Positions 26,913-36,029 of a DNA stretch of 64,000 bases are shown one piece after another. Where the stretch lies: assembly GCF_001552675.1 (NCBI RefSeq), contig NZ_BCRQ01000001.1, positions 1 to 64,000 on the forward strand. The letters run 5' to 3'. The number at the start of each line of letters is the position of its first letter. Within the stretch, counting starts at the first letter, position 1. The position numbers and the translations under genes were made by a program. A model generated the notes under the pieces. The model saw nothing but the letters and a program-made list of their open reading frames with translations, was not told the origin of the DNA and ran no database searches. This DNA comes from Alicyclobacillus sendaiensis NBRC 100866. Lineage in GTDB: Bacteria > Bacillota > Bacilli > Alicyclobacillales > Alicyclobacillaceae.

Positions 26913-28205
26913 GTGTGGCAGGCCATCGCCAACCTATGGCGTCTGAAGCACCTGCGCAAACGCATCCTGTTTACGCTCATGGTTCTCGCCGTGTACCGGA
27001 TTGGGACCTACATTCCGGTGCCCGGCATGAACGTGAGCGCGCTGAATGCGGGTGCCGGAAACAACGCGCTGTTCAGCTTGCTGAACATGTTCTCCGGCGG
27101 CGCATTCTATCGCTTTTCGATCTTCGCGATGAGTGTCACGCCGTACATCACCGCGTCGATCATCGTCCAGTTGTTGCAATCGGGCGTGATTCCGCGGTTT
27201 GAGGAGTGGCAGAAAGAGGGCGAATCGGGCCGGCAGAAGCTGACCCAGGTCACCCGCTACCTCACCGTGGCTCTCGGTCTGCTCCAGGCCGCGGGCTTCA
27301 CGTACATGTTTGCGCGATCGGGGCTTTTGTTGCCGGGAGCCAACAACTGGTGGTCGTACGTCGTGATCGTCGTCACCTTGACGGCGGGCGACACGCTTCT
27401 CATGTGGTTCGGCGAGATGATCACGGAGAAGGGCGTCGGAAACGGTATCTCGCTTCTGATTTTCACGAGCATCCTGTCTCGCTTTTCGACCCTCGGGCAA
27501 GAGGTCTATGCGAACTGGTTCATGAACCAGTCGGGGCACCTCTTCCTCGGGATTTTGAAGACGCTGATCCTGATCGCGGGGATCGTCGTCATTTTTGCGC
27601 TGATCGTGTTTGTCCAGCAGGCGGAGCGAAAGATCCCGGTCCAGTACGCGAAGCGCGTGGTGGGGCGGACGGTGTATTCAGGCCAGCAGTCGTACATCCC
27701 CATCAAGTTGCTCGCAGCTGGCGTCATTCCGGTGATCTTTGCCATCTCGCTGCTGTTTCTGCCGTATACCATCGCGTCGTACTTTCAATCGCATCACTGG
27801 GCCGAGTTCATTCTGCGCTATTTGAGCCCGCAAACGGGTTGGTTCATGGGCGCGGAAGTGATTCTCATCATCCTGTTCACGTTCTTCTACACGCACGTCC
27901 AGATCAACCCGCAGCAGCTCGCAGAACAGCTGCAGAAGCACGCGGGTTTCATTCCGGGCGTGCGGCCTGGGCGCGAGACCGAGATGTATATCGTGAAGGT
28001 GATCAACCGGATCACCGTGTTCGGCTCCGTGTTCCTGGGCGTGATTTCCGTGTTGCCGTTCATTCTTCTGGGCGCCATGAACCTCACCGATTACAACATT
28101 CAGGGCACGTCGCTCATCATTCTCGTCGGTGTCGCGCTGCAGACGATGCAGCAGATGGAAGGCCAGTTGCTCCAGCGCCAGTACCGGGGATTCATCCGCG
28201 AGTGA
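26913..28205 (+). CDS. secY: preprotein translocase channel subunit SecY
   Basis: SecY, the protein-conducting channel, 430 residues, about ten membrane helices. It has YRIGTYIPVPGMN after helix 1, the RRVVGRT-like loop AKRVVGRTVYSGQ, and FIPGVRPGRET in the cytoplasmic C5 loop that contacts SecA and the ribosome. The GTG begins one base after rplO. Confidence 0.96.
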   Translation: MWQAIANLWRLKHLRKRILFTLMVLAVYRIGTYIPVPGMNVSALNAGAGNNALFSLLNMFSGGAFYRFSIFAMSVTPYITASIIVQLLQSGVIPRFEEWQKEGESGRQKLTQVTRYLTVALGLLQAAGFTYMFARSGLLLPGANNWWSYVVIVVTLTAGDTLLMWFGEMITEKGVGNGISLLIFTSILSRFSTLGQEVYANWFMNQSGHLFLGILKTLILIAGIVVIFALIVFVQQAERKIPVQYAKRVVGRTVYSGQQSYIPIKLLAAGVIPVIFAISLLFLPYTIASYFQSHHWAEFILRYLSPQTGWFMGAEVILIILFTFFYTHVQINPQQLAEQLQKHAGFIPGVRPGRETEMYIVKVINRITVFGSVFLGVISVLPFILLGAMNLTDYNIQGTSLIILVGVALQTMQQMEGQLLQRQYRGFIRE

Positions 28206-28247
28206 CGGAGCCAAGTGCTGGTCGCTCGTGCAAGGAGGGGGATGTCC

Positions 28248-28898
28248 GTGCAGGTCATTTTAATTGGATTGCCGGGCGCCGGAAAGGGAACGCAGGCCGC
28301 CAAGATACAGGCGGAGTTTGGGATTCCCCACGTTTCGACGGGAGACATGTTCCGGCAAGCTATCGCGTCCGGGAGCGATCTCGGCCGACAGGTGAAGGCG
28401 TATCTCGACTCCGGGCGCTTGGTGCCTGATGAGACCACTGTCGCGGTGGTGCGCGACAGGCTGCAGAAGCCGGACGCGGAGAAGGGCTTTCTGCTCGATG
28501 GCTTCCCGCGGACGGTGCCGCAGGCGCGGGCACTCGATGACTTGCTTCAGGAACTGGGGAAGCCGCTCGACTGCGTTCTGTACATCCACGTCGATCCTTC
28601 GGTGCTCAAGGAACGCCTGACGGGTCGCCGCGTATGTCGTTCCTGTGGGGCGACGTACCACGTCAAGTTCCAACCGCCGAAGGTGGAGGGCGTGTGCGAC
28701 GTGTGCGGCGGCGAGCTGTACCAGCGCCCCGACGATACCGAGGAGGCGGTCGCCACTCGCCTGGAGCAGTTCAAGCAGACGGAACCCCTCATTGCGTACT
28801 ATGAGGAGCGGGGTCTGCTCAAGCGGATCGACGGCGAGCAGCCCATCGAAAAGGTCCACGAGGACGTCGTCGCGGCCCTGGCGCCGTTTCAGAGGTGA
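28248..28898 (+). CDS. adk: adenylate kinase (zinc type)
   Basis: Adenylate kinase, 216 residues, interconverting ATP, ADP and AMP. P-loop GLPGAGKG at 7-14, DGFPRT, and LTGRR are intact. The LID domain has two CxxC pairs (CRSC and CDVC), a zinc-stabilised lid. GTG 28248 is 9 bases after AAGGAGG; ATG 28242 is too close. The map gene that normally follows adk is absent. Confidence 0.95.
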   Translation: MQVILIGLPGAGKGTQAAKIQAEFGIPHVSTGDMFRQAIASGSDLGRQVKAYLDSGRLVPDETTVAVVRDRLQKPDAEKGFLLDGFPRTVPQARALDDLLQELGKPLDCVLYIHVDPSVLKERLTGRRVCRSCGATYHVKFQPPKVEGVCDVCGGELYQRPDDTEEAVATRLEQFKQTEPLIAYYEERGLLKRIDGEQPIEKVHEDVVAALAPFQR

Positions 28899-29230
28899 AG
28901 CAGAGCGCGATGGGTGCACCTCGGGAGCTCCCTCCGGTTGGTTCGTACGTCGAGGTGATTCAAGGGCGGGACGCGGGTCTCATCGCGGTGGTTCTTGCGC
29001 ACGAGGGCGACCGATTTGTGCGGATCGCCGACGGTGATGTTCGGCGCGTCGAGAAGCCCAAGAAGAAAAACGTGGCCCACGTTCGGCGAATTCATCGGGT
29101 GGCCGAAACCATTGCCCAGAAGTTGGCGGAAGGCGGCCGTGTGACGAATGCGGAGCTCCGCCACGCGGTGAGAATGTTGTTGGAGGCGCAAACGGCGAAC
29201 GGACAAGAGCGTGAACAAGGGGGGACATGA
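28895..29230 (+). CDS. KOW-domain putative RNA-binding protein (L14e-like)
   Basis: A small basic protein of 111 residues. Residues 17-50 form a KOW-type barrel ([21 protein letters not shown]), followed by a basic [16 protein letters not shown] stretch. It corresponds in position and type to the small KOW gene before infA in Bacillus; its function is not established. GTG 28895 overlaps the adk stop by 4 bases; ATG 28910 is an alternative. Confidence 0.8.
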   Translation: MKQSAMGAPRELPPVGSYVEVIQGRDAGLIAVVLAHEGDRFVRIADGDVRRVEKPKKKNVAHVRRIHRVAETIAQKLAEGGRVTNAELRHAVRMLLEAQTANGQEREQGGT

Positions 29231-29231
29231 G

Positions 29232-29450
29232 ATGGCAAAGGACGATGTGATTGAAGTCGAAGGCACGGTGATTGAACCACTGCCGAACGCGATGTTCCGC
29301 GTCGAGCTCGAGAACGGGCACAAAGTCTTGGCGCATGTGTCAGGGAAGATCAGGATGCACTACATCAAGATCCTGCCGGGCGATCGCGTCACGGTCGAAC
29401 TGTCACCGTACGATCTGAGCCGTGGCAGGATTACGTACCGCTACAAGTAA
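29232..29450 (+). CDS. infA: translation initiation factor IF-1
   Basis: IF-1, 72 residues, an OB-fold protein that blocks the A site during initiation. It has [22 protein letters not shown] and [21 protein letters not shown]. The ATG at 29232 follows AAGGGGGGAC. Confidence 0.96.
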   Translation: MAKDDVIEVEGTVIEPLPNAMFRVELENGHKVLAHVSGKIRMHYIKILPGDRVTVELSPYDLSRGRITYRYK

Positions 29451-29475
29451 TGGAGTGCTAGCATTCGCGGAGTCG

Positions 29476-29494
29476 TTGCGGTATGATACCGCAA
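29476..29494 (+). promoter_or_regulatory. small perfect hairpin upstream of rpmJ
   Basis: TTGCGGTA (29476-29483) pairs perfectly with TACCGCAA (29487-29494) across a three-base loop. It ends just before the rpmJ Shine-Dalgarno. No T-run follows, so it is not a terminator. Confidence 0.4.
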
Positions 29495-29511
29495 GTGGAG
29501 GAGGGGTAAGT

Positions 29512-29625
29512 GTGAAAGTCCGTCCTTCCGTCAAGCCCATGTGCGAGAAGTGCAAAGTAATTCGCCGCAAGGGCAACGTGATGGTAATCTGCGAGAATCC
29601 GAAACACAAGCAGCGCCAAGGCTGA
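29512..29625 (+). CDS. rpmJ: 50S ribosomal protein L36 (zinc form)
   Basis: L36, 37 residues, the smallest ribosomal protein. Ligands are Cys11, Cys14, Cys27 and His32 (CEKC and CENPKH), the zinc-binding version. GTG 29512 follows GGAGGAGGGG. Confidence 0.95.
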   Translation: MKVRPSVKPMCEKCKVIRRKGNVMVICENPKHKQRQG

Positions 29626-29660
29626 CCAGGCATGCGCCACGGCGGGAAACTTGGGGCTTC

Positions 29661-29749
29661 CACGAAGACAGCGCGGCTGGTCCTTCCACGCGGCCTGCGG
29701 CCGCAACGCACATGCGTCCGCGGGTGAGCGTGAAGGGACTGTCTTCGTG
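29661..29749 (+). ncRNA. candidate rpsM leader RNA (long hairpin)
   Basis: The 230-base gap between rpmJ and rpsM contains a long imperfect hairpin. The outer stem pairs CACGAAGACA (29661-29670) with TGTCTTCGTG (29740-29749) perfectly. A 9-base bulge follows, then an inner stem pairs 29680-29691 with 29728-29739. The apex (29692-29727) can form a further ACGCA/TGCGT stem. I do not recognise the family; its position suggests a leader for rpsM-rpsK-rpsD-rpoA-rplQ. Confidence 0.5.
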
Positions 29750-29855
29750 TTTGCATACAAATCACTGAGCAGTCGCTGGACTCGGCAGCGCGCGCGAGGC
29801 GCGGTTCTGTACAAGCCCAGCGCGGACGAAGCACATTTGGAGGTGCAGTCTGTAC

Positions 29856-30224
29856 ATGGCACGTATTGCCGGCGTCGACTTGCCGCGCGATAAGCGCGTC
29901 GAGATCGGACTGACGTACATCTACGGCATCGGCCGCACGACGTCCAACAAGATCCTCGCGGCTACGGGCATTGATCCGAACAAGCGCGTCCGGGATCTGA
30001 CGGAGGATGAGGTCGTTCGCCTGCGCGAAGAAATTGAGCGCAATTACAAGGTCGAGGGAGATCTCCGCCGCGAAGTGGCGATGAACATCAAGCGGCTCAT
30101 CGATATCGGCTGCTACCGAGGCATCAGGCATCGCCGCGGGCTCCCGGTTCGTGGGCAGCGCACGAAGACCAACGCGCGCACGCGGAAGGGTCCGCGCCGC
30201 ACGGTCGCAGGTAAGAAGAAGTAA
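29856..30224 (+). CDS. rpsM: 30S ribosomal protein S13
   Basis: S13, 122 residues, in the head bridging to the 50S. It begins [22 protein letters not shown], has [31 protein letters not shown] in place, and ends in a basic tail. The ATG follows TTGGAGGTGC. Confidence 0.96.
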   Translation: MARIAGVDLPRDKRVEIGLTYIYGIGRTTSNKILAATGIDPNKRVRDLTEDEVVRLREEIERNYKVEGDLRREVAMNIKRLIDIGCYRGIRHRRGLPVRGQRTKTNARTRKGPRRTVAGKKK

Positions 30225-30242
30225 TCTCTGGAGGTGTCATCG

Positions 30243-30659
30243 TTGGCTAACAAGGTCACCAAGCGCCGTGGCTCGTCGACGAGTGCTCGCCCGCGCCGCC
30301 GAGATCGGAAGAACATCGAGGTGGGCGTGGCCCACATCAAGTCGACGTTCAACAATACCATCGTGAGCATCACGGACCCGGCGGGCAACGTCATCTCATG
30401 GGCTTCCGCCGGCACGGTGGGGTTCAAGGGCTCGCGCAAGAGCACGCCGTACGCTGCGCAGCTCGCGGCTGAGGCTGCCGCGCGTGCTGCGATGGAGCAC
30501 GGGATGAAGTCGGTTGAGGTACTGGTCAAGGGCCCGGGTGCTGGCCGCGAGGCTGCCATTCGCTCGCTTCAGGCCGCAGGGCTCGAGATCACGGGGATCC
30601 GCGACGTCACGCCCATCCCGCACAACGGATGCCGTCCGCCGAAGCGCCGCCGCGTGTAA
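30243..30659 (+). CDS. rpsK: 30S ribosomal protein S11
   Basis: S11, 138 residues, on the platform near the Shine-Dalgarno helix. It has [17 protein letters not shown] and ends [16 protein letters not shown] 30243 is preferred; the GTG at 30234 sits inside the GGAGGTG ribosome binding site. Confidence 0.95.
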   Translation: MANKVTKRRGSSTSARPRRRDRKNIEVGVAHIKSTFNNTIVSITDPAGNVISWASAGTVGFKGSRKSTPYAAQLAAEAAARAAMEHGMKSVEVLVKGPGAGREAAIRSLQAAGLEITGIRDVTPIPHNGCRPPKRRRV

Positions 30660-30721
30660 TGAGGCGTCGGGATTTTGCGGGTTGAACAGGTATAACAACT
30701 AATGGAGGTGTCCATCCTAGA

Positions 30722-31348
30722 ATGGCAAGGTATACAGGGCCCGTGTGCCGTCTGTGCCGCCGTGAAGGCATCAAGCTCTACCTGAAGGGTGAGCGGTGCT
30801 TCAGCGAGAAATGCGCTGTCGACAAGCGGCCGTACGCGCCGGGACAACATGGACAAGGTCGGAAGCGCACCACCGAGTACGGGATGCAGCTGCGGGAAAA
30901 GCAAAAGGCGCGCCGCTACTACGGGGTGCTTGAGAACCAGTTTGAGCGTTACTACGAGGAGGCCGCTCGCCGTCGCGGGGTGACGGGTGAGACGCTGCTC
31001 CAGCTGCTCGAGAGCCGCCTGGACAACGTCGTGTACCGGCTGGGCTTTGCGGCGTCCCGCGCGGAGGCTCGCCAATTGGTCCGCCATGGGCATATCCAGG
31101 TGAACGGCCGGCGCGTGGACATCCCGTCGTTTTTGGTGAAGGAAGGCGACGTGGTGTCCGTCCGGGAGAAGAGCCGCGACAACGCCCGCCTGAAGGAACT
31201 CGCCGAATTGATTCCGAGCCGCACCATTCCGGCCTGGCTGGAACTCGACGCCGAGAATTGGACGGCGAAGGTGCTGCGCCGCCCTGCGCGCGACGAGATC
31301 GACGCCCCGGTGCAGGAGCAGCAGATCGTCGAGTTCTATTCACGTTAA
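30722..31348 (+). CDS. rpsD: 30S ribosomal protein S4 (zinc form)
   Basis: S4, 208 residues, a primary 16S-binding protein. Four N-terminal Cys (9, 12, 26, 31) form the zinc site; the S4 RNA-binding domain at about 96-160 has [14 protein letters not shown]. Its place between rpsK and rpoA is the general bacterial alpha-operon arrangement; in B. subtilis rpsD lies elsewhere as a single gene. Confidence 0.96.
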   Translation: MARYTGPVCRLCRREGIKLYLKGERCFSEKCAVDKRPYAPGQHGQGRKRTTEYGMQLREKQKARRYYGVLENQFERYYEEAARRRGVTGETLLQLLESRLDNVVYRLGFAASRAEARQLVRHGHIQVNGRRVDIPSFLVKEGDVVSVREKSRDNARLKELAELIPSRTIPAWLELDAENWTAKVLRRPARDEIDAPVQEQQIVEFYSR

Positions 31349-31419
31349 TCCGGGGTGAACGCTGGATCGTCTAGCCAGCTCCGAGCGTCGACGAGTACCA
31401 CTCCCAAGGAGGATTAGGA

Positions 31420-32358
31420 ATGATCGAGATAGAGAAGCCGCGGATCGAGATTGTGGAACAAACCGGCGACTACGGGAAGTTCGTGTGCGAACCGCTGGAG
31501 CGCGGCTACGGGACGACGCTCGGCAACTCACTGCGCCGCATCCTGCTGTCTTCCATCCCGGGGGCAGCGGTGCGGTCGGTGAAGATCGAGGGCGTGCTGC
31601 ACGAGTTCTCCACGATTCCTGGGGTCGTCGAGGATGTCACCGAGATCATTCTCAATCTCAAACGGCTCTCGTTGAAAATTCATTCCGACGAAGAGAAGAC
31701 GCTGATCATCGACGCCGTGGGCCCGGGAGTGGTGACGGCTGGCGACATCCGCGCGGATTCGGACGTCGACATCATGAATCCTGACCTGCACATCGCGACG
31801 CTGACGGAGGGCGCGCGCATCTACATGGAGATGCGCGCCGGCCGGGGGCGCGGATACGTGCCGGCACACCGCAACAAGCCGGAGGAGCAGGAGATAGGGC
31901 TCATTCCCATCGACTCGCTGTACTCGCCCATTTCGCGCGTGAACTTCTCCGTGGAGAACACGCGCGTGGGTCAGATCACGGACTACGACAAACTCACGCT
32001 CGAGGTGTGGACGGACGGAAGCGTGGCGCCGGACGAGGCGGTCTCGATCGGGGCAAAGATTCTGACGGAGCACTTGATGCTGTTTGTCGGTCTGACGGAT
32101 CGGGCGCGGGACACGGACCTCATGGTCGAGAAGGAGAACGCGCACAACGACAAGATCCTCGACATGCCCATTGAGGAATTGGACCTGTCGGTTCGCTCCT
32201 ACAACTGCCTGAAGCGGGCGGGCATCAACACGGTGGCGGAGCTCTGCGCGAAGTCGGAAGAAGAGATGATGAAGGTCCGCAACCTCGGCCGCAAGTCGTT
32301 GGAAGAAGTGGTCGAGAAGTTGCATGCCCTTGGGCTTAGTTTGCGCAAGGACGACTGA
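31420..32358 (+). CDS. rpoA: DNA-directed RNA polymerase subunit alpha
   Basis: The alpha subunit, 312 residues, which dimerises to start RNA polymerase assembly. The N-terminal domain has [17 protein letters not shown] near residue 29. The C-terminal domain (about 240-305) has [17 protein letters not shown] and [11 protein letters not shown] for UP-element and activator contacts. The ATG follows AAGGAGGATTAGG. Confidence 0.97.
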   Translation: MIEIEKPRIEIVEQTGDYGKFVCEPLERGYGTTLGNSLRRILLSSIPGAAVRSVKIEGVLHEFSTIPGVVEDVTEIILNLKRLSLKIHSDEEKTLIIDAVGPGVVTAGDIRADSDVDIMNPDLHIATLTEGARIYMEMRAGRGRGYVPAHRNKPEEQEIGLIPIDSLYSPISRVNFSVENTRVGQITDYDKLTLEVWTDGSVAPDEAVSIGAKILTEHLMLFVGLTDRARDTDLMVEKENAHNDKILDMPIEELDLSVRSYNCLKRAGINTVAELCAKSEEEMMKVRNLGRKSLEEVVEKLHALGLSLRKDD

Positions 32359-32385
32359 GCGATTCGCAGCAAAGGAGGGAGACGC

Positions 32386-32751
32386 ATGGCATATCGCAAG
32401 TTGAACCGGACTTCTTCGAGCCGCAAGGCGCTGTTTCGGAGCCTTGTGACGGATCTGTTCCTCTACGAGCGCATTCAGACGACGGAAGCGAAGGCCAAAG
32501 AGTTGCGTGCGATTGCGGAGAAAATGATCACGCTGGCGAAGCGGGGCGACCTGCATTCGCGCCGGCTCGTGGCTCGTTACGTGCGGCGCGAGAAGCTTTC
32601 GCCGCTCGGCGAGGGCCCGGATGCGATTCAGAAGCTGTTCGGGGACATCGCGCTTCGGTACAAGGACCGCAACGGCGGGTACACGCGCATCGTGAAGGTG
32701 GGCCCGCGGCGCGGTGACGCTGCACCGATGGTCGTGATCGAACTCGTGTGA
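32386..32751 (+). CDS. rplQ: 50S ribosomal protein L17
   Basis: L17, 121 residues. It begins [21 protein letters not shown] and ends [13 protein letters not shown]. The ATG follows AAAGGAGGGAG. Its stop overlaps the truA start; the ECF-transporter genes found here in Bacillus are absent. Confidence 0.95.
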   Translation: MAYRKLNRTSSSRKALFRSLVTDLFLYERIQTTEAKAKELRAIAEKMITLAKRGDLHSRRLVARYVRREKLSPLGEGPDAIQKLFGDIALRYKDRNGGYTRIVKVGPRRGDAAPMVVIELV

Positions 32752-33551
32752 GGGTGGGGCGTGTGAGCCGTGGGCGCCGGATTCGACTCGTGCTGGGCTA
32801 TGACGGGTCGGGCTTCCACGGCTTTGCCCGTCAAGAAGGCCTGCGCACGGTTCAGGGCGTGCTTGAAGACGAGCTGAGGCGGATGCTCAACGTGGAGATT
32901 GCCGTCGAAGGTTCCGGCCGAACGGACCGGGGCGTGCACGCGCGCGCGCAGGTGGTTCACTTCGACTTGCCGTACGGGCCACCCGCGGACCGCATGGTGC
33001 ATGTGCTGCGGCGGCGCCTGCCCGCTGATCTTTTGCCCCGCGACGCGGCCGAGGTGGACGAGGGCTTCCACGCTCGCTTTTCTGTGGTCCGTAAGACCTA
33101 CCGGTACACGCTCGATTTGTCCCCTCTGCCGAGCCTCTACTGGTATCGCTTCAGCTGGCATCATCCAGAACCGCTCGATGTCGCCGCGATGCAGGAGGCG
33201 GCGCGACATTTGCTGGGGGAGCACGATTTCACCTCATTCTGTGCGGCCGACGCGCCGCAACAGGACAAGGTGCGCAGGCTCGATCGCGTCGAGTTTCGGA
33301 CGGACGGATCGCGCCTCCACATTGAATTCGAGGGAAATGGGTTTCTTCAGTACATGGTGCGCATCCTGGTCGGGACCTTGGTGAAAGTCGGGCGAGGCAG
33401 AGAGAGGCCGGATCGAATTCCCCTCATCTTGGAGGCTCGGGACAGGCGGCTCGCCGGCGAAACGGCGCCGCCGCACGGGTTGTGCTTGTGGAACGTGGAG
33501 TATCCGCCTGAGTACGGCGGGAAAGTCATTGATCTGGGTGACGATTTATAA
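32748..33551 (+). CDS. truA: tRNA pseudouridine(38-40) synthase TruA
   Basis: TruA, up to 267 residues, making pseudouridine at tRNA positions 38-40. It has [14 protein letters not shown], the catalytic-Asp segment [15 protein letters not shown] (about 56-70), and [19 protein letters not shown] 32748 overlaps the rplQ stop; GTG 32754 and 32763 are alternatives. The rplM promoter lies over its 3' end. Confidence 0.93.
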   Translation: MRVGRVSRGRRIRLVLGYDGSGFHGFARQEGLRTVQGVLEDELRRMLNVEIAVEGSGRTDRGVHARAQVVHFDLPYGPPADRMVHVLRRRLPADLLPRDAAEVDEGFHARFSVVRKTYRYTLDLSPLPSLYWYRFSWHHPEPLDVAAMQEAARHLLGEHDFTSFCAADAPQQDKVRRLDRVEFRTDGSRLHIEFEGNGFLQYMVRILVGTLVKVGRGRERPDRIPLILEARDRRLAGETAPPHGLCLWNVEYPPEYGGKVIDLGDDL

Positions 33552-33557
33552 TAGAAT
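33529..33557 (+). promoter_or_regulatory. rplM-rpsI promoter
   Basis: TTGATC (33529-33534), 17 bases, then TAGAAT (33552-33557), inside the 3' end of truA. It stands immediately before the L13 leader RNA. Confidence 0.65.
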
Positions 33558-33559
33558 TG

Positions 33560-33612
33560 TGCAGGTATTTGACCCACTCGATTCCCCCGTTCCATCGGTA
33601 GGTCAAATTGCA
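33560..33612 (+). ncRNA. L13 leader RNA
   Basis: TGCAGGTATTTGACCC is followed 26 bases later by GGTCAAATTGCA. The stem TTTGACC (33568-33574) with GGTCAAA (33601-33607) is extended by TGCA pairing. This is the Firmicute L13 leader, through which L13 is proposed to control rplM-rpsI. Confidence 0.85.
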
Positions 33613-33631
33613 TCGTTCGGAGGGAACGTTG

Positions 33632-34078
33632 ATGCGTACGACATATATGGCGAAGCCAGGCTCCGTCGAGCGCAAGTGGTATGTCATCGATGCCACGGGA
33701 TGGCGCGTGGGCCGCTTGGCGACGCAGATCGCGATGATATTGCGCGGGAAGCATAAACCCGAGTATACGCCCCACGTCGACACGGGCGATTTCGTGATCG
33801 TCGTGAATGCGGACAAGGTCGTGTTCACCGGCCGCAAGCTGGACCAAAAGAAGTATTACCGCCACTCCGGTTACCCGGGCGGTCTCAAGGTCACCACGGC
33901 GCGCACCATGCTCAACACGCATCCGGAGCGCGTGCTGTACTATGCGGTGCGCGGCATGTTGCCGCACAACTCGCTCGGACGTCAGCAGCTGAAGAAGCTT
34001 CACATTTACGCGGGGCCTGAGCATCCGCATGCGGCGCAAAAACCGATTCCGTTGGTACCCGGCGAGACGCGGGAGTAA
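33632..34078 (+). CDS. rplM: 50S ribosomal protein L13
   Basis: L13, 148 residues, an early 50S assembly protein. It begins [21 protein letters not shown] and has [21 protein letters not shown] near residue 108. The ATG at 33632 follows CGGAGGGAACG. Confidence 0.96.
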   Translation: MRTTYMAKPGSVERKWYVIDATGWRVGRLATQIAMILRGKHKPEYTPHVDTGDFVIVVNADKVVFTGRKLDQKKYYRHSGYPGGLKVTTARTMLNTHPERVLYYAVRGMLPHNSLGRQQLKKLHIYAGPEHPHAAQKPIPLVPGETRE

Positions 34079-34093
34079 AGGAGGGGCTGCAAC

Positions 34094-34486
34094 TTGGCAA
34101 GCGTTCAATATTGGGCTGTGGGCCGTCGCAAGACCTCCGTCGCTCGCGTGCGCCTTCTTCCGGGCGACGGCAAGATTGTCGTGAACAAGCGGCCGATGGA
34201 TGAGTATTTCGGGCTCGAGTCGCTCAAGCTGATCGTGAAGCAACCGCTGTTGCTCACGGACACGGTGGGGCAGTACGACGTGTACGTGAACGTGCGCGGC
34301 GGCGGGATCTCGGGGCAGGCCGGCGCCATTCGGCACGGCATTGCTCGCGCGCTGCTGAAGGTGGATCCGAATCTGCGCCCGACGCTGAAGCGCGCAGGGC
34401 TCCTCACGCGCGATGCGCGCATGAAGGAGCGCAAAAAGTACGGGCTCAAGGCTGCGCGTCGCGCGCCGCAGTTCTCGAAGCGCTGA
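34094..34486 (+). CDS. rpsI: 30S ribosomal protein S9
   Basis: S9, 130 residues, whose C-terminal Lys-Arg tail reaches P-site tRNA. It has [16 protein letters not shown] and ends [12 protein letters not shown]. The TTG follows AAAGGAGGGGC. A strong terminator follows. Confidence 0.96.
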   Translation: MASVQYWAVGRRKTSVARVRLLPGDGKIVVNKRPMDEYFGLESLKLIVKQPLLLTDTVGQYDVYVNVRGGGISGQAGAIRHGIARALLKVDPNLRPTLKRAGLLTRDARMKERKKYGLKAARRAPQFSKR

Positions 34487-34518
34487 ACGCGACACGCGGC
34501 GGCGCGTTGTGTTGGAGA

Positions 34519-34558
34519 GGCTGTTCCTATCCCGAGTCGGATGGGAGCAGCCTTTTTT
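34519..34558 (+). terminator. rho-independent terminator after rpsI
   Basis: A long stem (GGCTGTTCC with GGGAGCAGCC, extended by ATCC/GGAT) is followed by six T residues (34553-34558). It closes the ribosomal superlocus. Confidence 0.85.
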
Positions 34559-34697
34559 GCCGTGCGCGCGAGCGCGGGCCTGAGGAGTCACCGCCTCATC
34601 GCTGCAGCGCTGTCACCGGGTTTCCGTGCGCGTTCGAGCCTCATGATCTGGCGCCCTGCTGCGCACACTGAGGGCAGCACGTTGCGCCGGAGGGGGC

Positions 34698-35495
34698 ATG
34701 TTCATGCGCGGAAAACAGACGCACGTGCCGCTCGCGTTCGCCGCGATGGCGATGCTCGTGGGGGCGACGTCTCTCGCGGTACCGGCACGGGATGCGCAAG
34801 CGGCATGGTTTCATCCGCTTCAGCATAAGGTGAACGCAGGTGTGCATGCGACGGGCATCCAGGGCAAGATCATTGTCGTCGACGCAGGCCACGGTGGGCG
34901 CGACTCGGGCGCGCGGGGCGTCGGCGGGATTGAGGAGAAGGACATCACGCTCGCCGTCGCGCTCAAGCTCGCGCGCTACCTGCAGCAAGGCGGCGCCGTC
35001 GTCTTGATGACGAGGACCACGGACACAGACCTCGCCACAGAGCGCGATCGCGCCATGAAGCAGCGCCACCTGGGCGATTTGCGCGGCCGACTCAACGTGG
35101 TCCGCCGGCAGCGCGTCGACGCCTTCGTGTCGATTCACTGCAACAGCGCGCCGTCTCCAGATTGGCGCGGGGCTCAGGTCCTGTACCTGAAGACCAATCC
35201 GCACGCGAAGCAGTTGGCCACCGTCATGCAGGACGCGTTTCGGTCAGAGCTTTTGCCGACCCATCGCGATGTGCAGTCGAATCGGACGCTCTTTCTTCTC
35301 AAGCGGATTCAAGGGCCGACCGTCCTGGCCGAAATCGGATTTGTCTCCAACCCGGAGGAGGCGCGCGCGCTCGCCACGGAAACCTATCAGGAGCGCGTGG
35401 CCTTTGCCATGTACCAGGCTCTCGTGCGCTACTTTAGCGATCCAGCTCTCACGCAAGCGCCGCTGGACGGCGGCTTGATGCACAGGAGGGAGTGA
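34698..35495 (+). CDS. cwlD: N-acetylmuramoyl-L-alanine amidase CwlD
   Basis: An exported Amidase_3-type peptidoglycan amidase, 265 residues. In Bacillus, CwlD with PdaA makes muramic-delta-lactam in the spore cortex. A signal peptide (about 1-36, AQA end) precedes the zinc amidase core: DAGHGGRDSGA with the first ligand His, then SIHCNSAP, and the catalytic Glu in LAEIGFVSN. ATG 34698 or 34704. Location after rpsI matches B. subtilis cwlD. Confidence 0.92.
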   Translation: MFMRGKQTHVPLAFAAMAMLVGATSLAVPARDAQAAWFHPLQHKVNAGVHATGIQGKIIVVDAGHGGRDSGARGVGGIEEKDITLAVALKLARYLQQGGAVVLMTRTTDTDLATERDRAMKQRHLGDLRGRLNVVRRQRVDAFVSIHCNSAPSPDWRGAQVLYLKTNPHAKQLATVMQDAFRSELLPTHRDVQSNRTLFLLKRIQGPTVLAEIGFVSNPEEARALATETYQERVAFAMYQALVRYFSDPALTQAPLDGGLMHRRE

Positions 35496-35962
35496 CATTG
35501 CGGCAGCGGCGCATCTGGGTGTTCGTGACCATGGCGGCTATGGGCGGGCTCGCGCTCGCGGCCTATCCGCCCCTGACCGCGGATCTCGTGGGGCGCCCGG
35601 CCTCGGCCACGCGCGCGGAAACGTCGTCGGGCCGTGCGTTGCCGCTCGCCCTCGACCGGGCGCCTTTCGATTGGGAAGGGCGCCCGGTCTACGTCTTGAC
35701 CAACCGCTCCTCCACCGTCCTCCAGCACATCGTCATTCGGAGTTGGGAAGGCGACCTTCTGCCTATTCTCTCCATTGGGCCGAGGGCCCCTTCGCCCATC
35801 CCGCAGCGCCCCCTCGCCGACCCGCCTTACACGCTCAAGCCCGGTTGGTCCCTTTGGTTTGTCGGCCAGGACCAGCCGTGGCCTCGCTATGTCGTCAGCT
35901 GGCTGGATCAAGGCGTGAACGCGTACCAGGTCGTCTCCGGCCGTTTGGTTTCCCCCGCCTGA
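35492..35962 (+). CDS. unknown exported or membrane-anchored protein
   Basis: A protein of 156 residues I do not recognise. A basic N-terminus and hydrophobic segment (residues 9-28) suggest export or anchoring. The rest is proline- and tryptophan-rich with predicted beta content (VYVLTNRSS, LKPGWSLWFVG) and no cysteine or known motif. GTG 35492 overlaps the cwlD stop by 4 bases after an AGGAGGG site. Translational coupling to cwlD suggests a spore-envelope role, which is inference. Confidence 0.75.
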   Translation: MTLRQRRIWVFVTMAAMGGLALAAYPPLTADLVGRPASATRAETSSGRALPLALDRAPFDWEGRPVYVLTNRSSTVLQHIVIRSWEGDLLPILSIGPRAPSPIPQRPLADPPYTLKPGWSLWFVGQDQPWPRYVVSWLDQGVNAYQVVSGRLVSPA

Positions 35963-36029
35963 TGATGTACACTAAACGCAGCGTCGCATGTAGGTTCCCA
36001 GGGGTCTGTGGACAAGGGGGTTTCGATAG

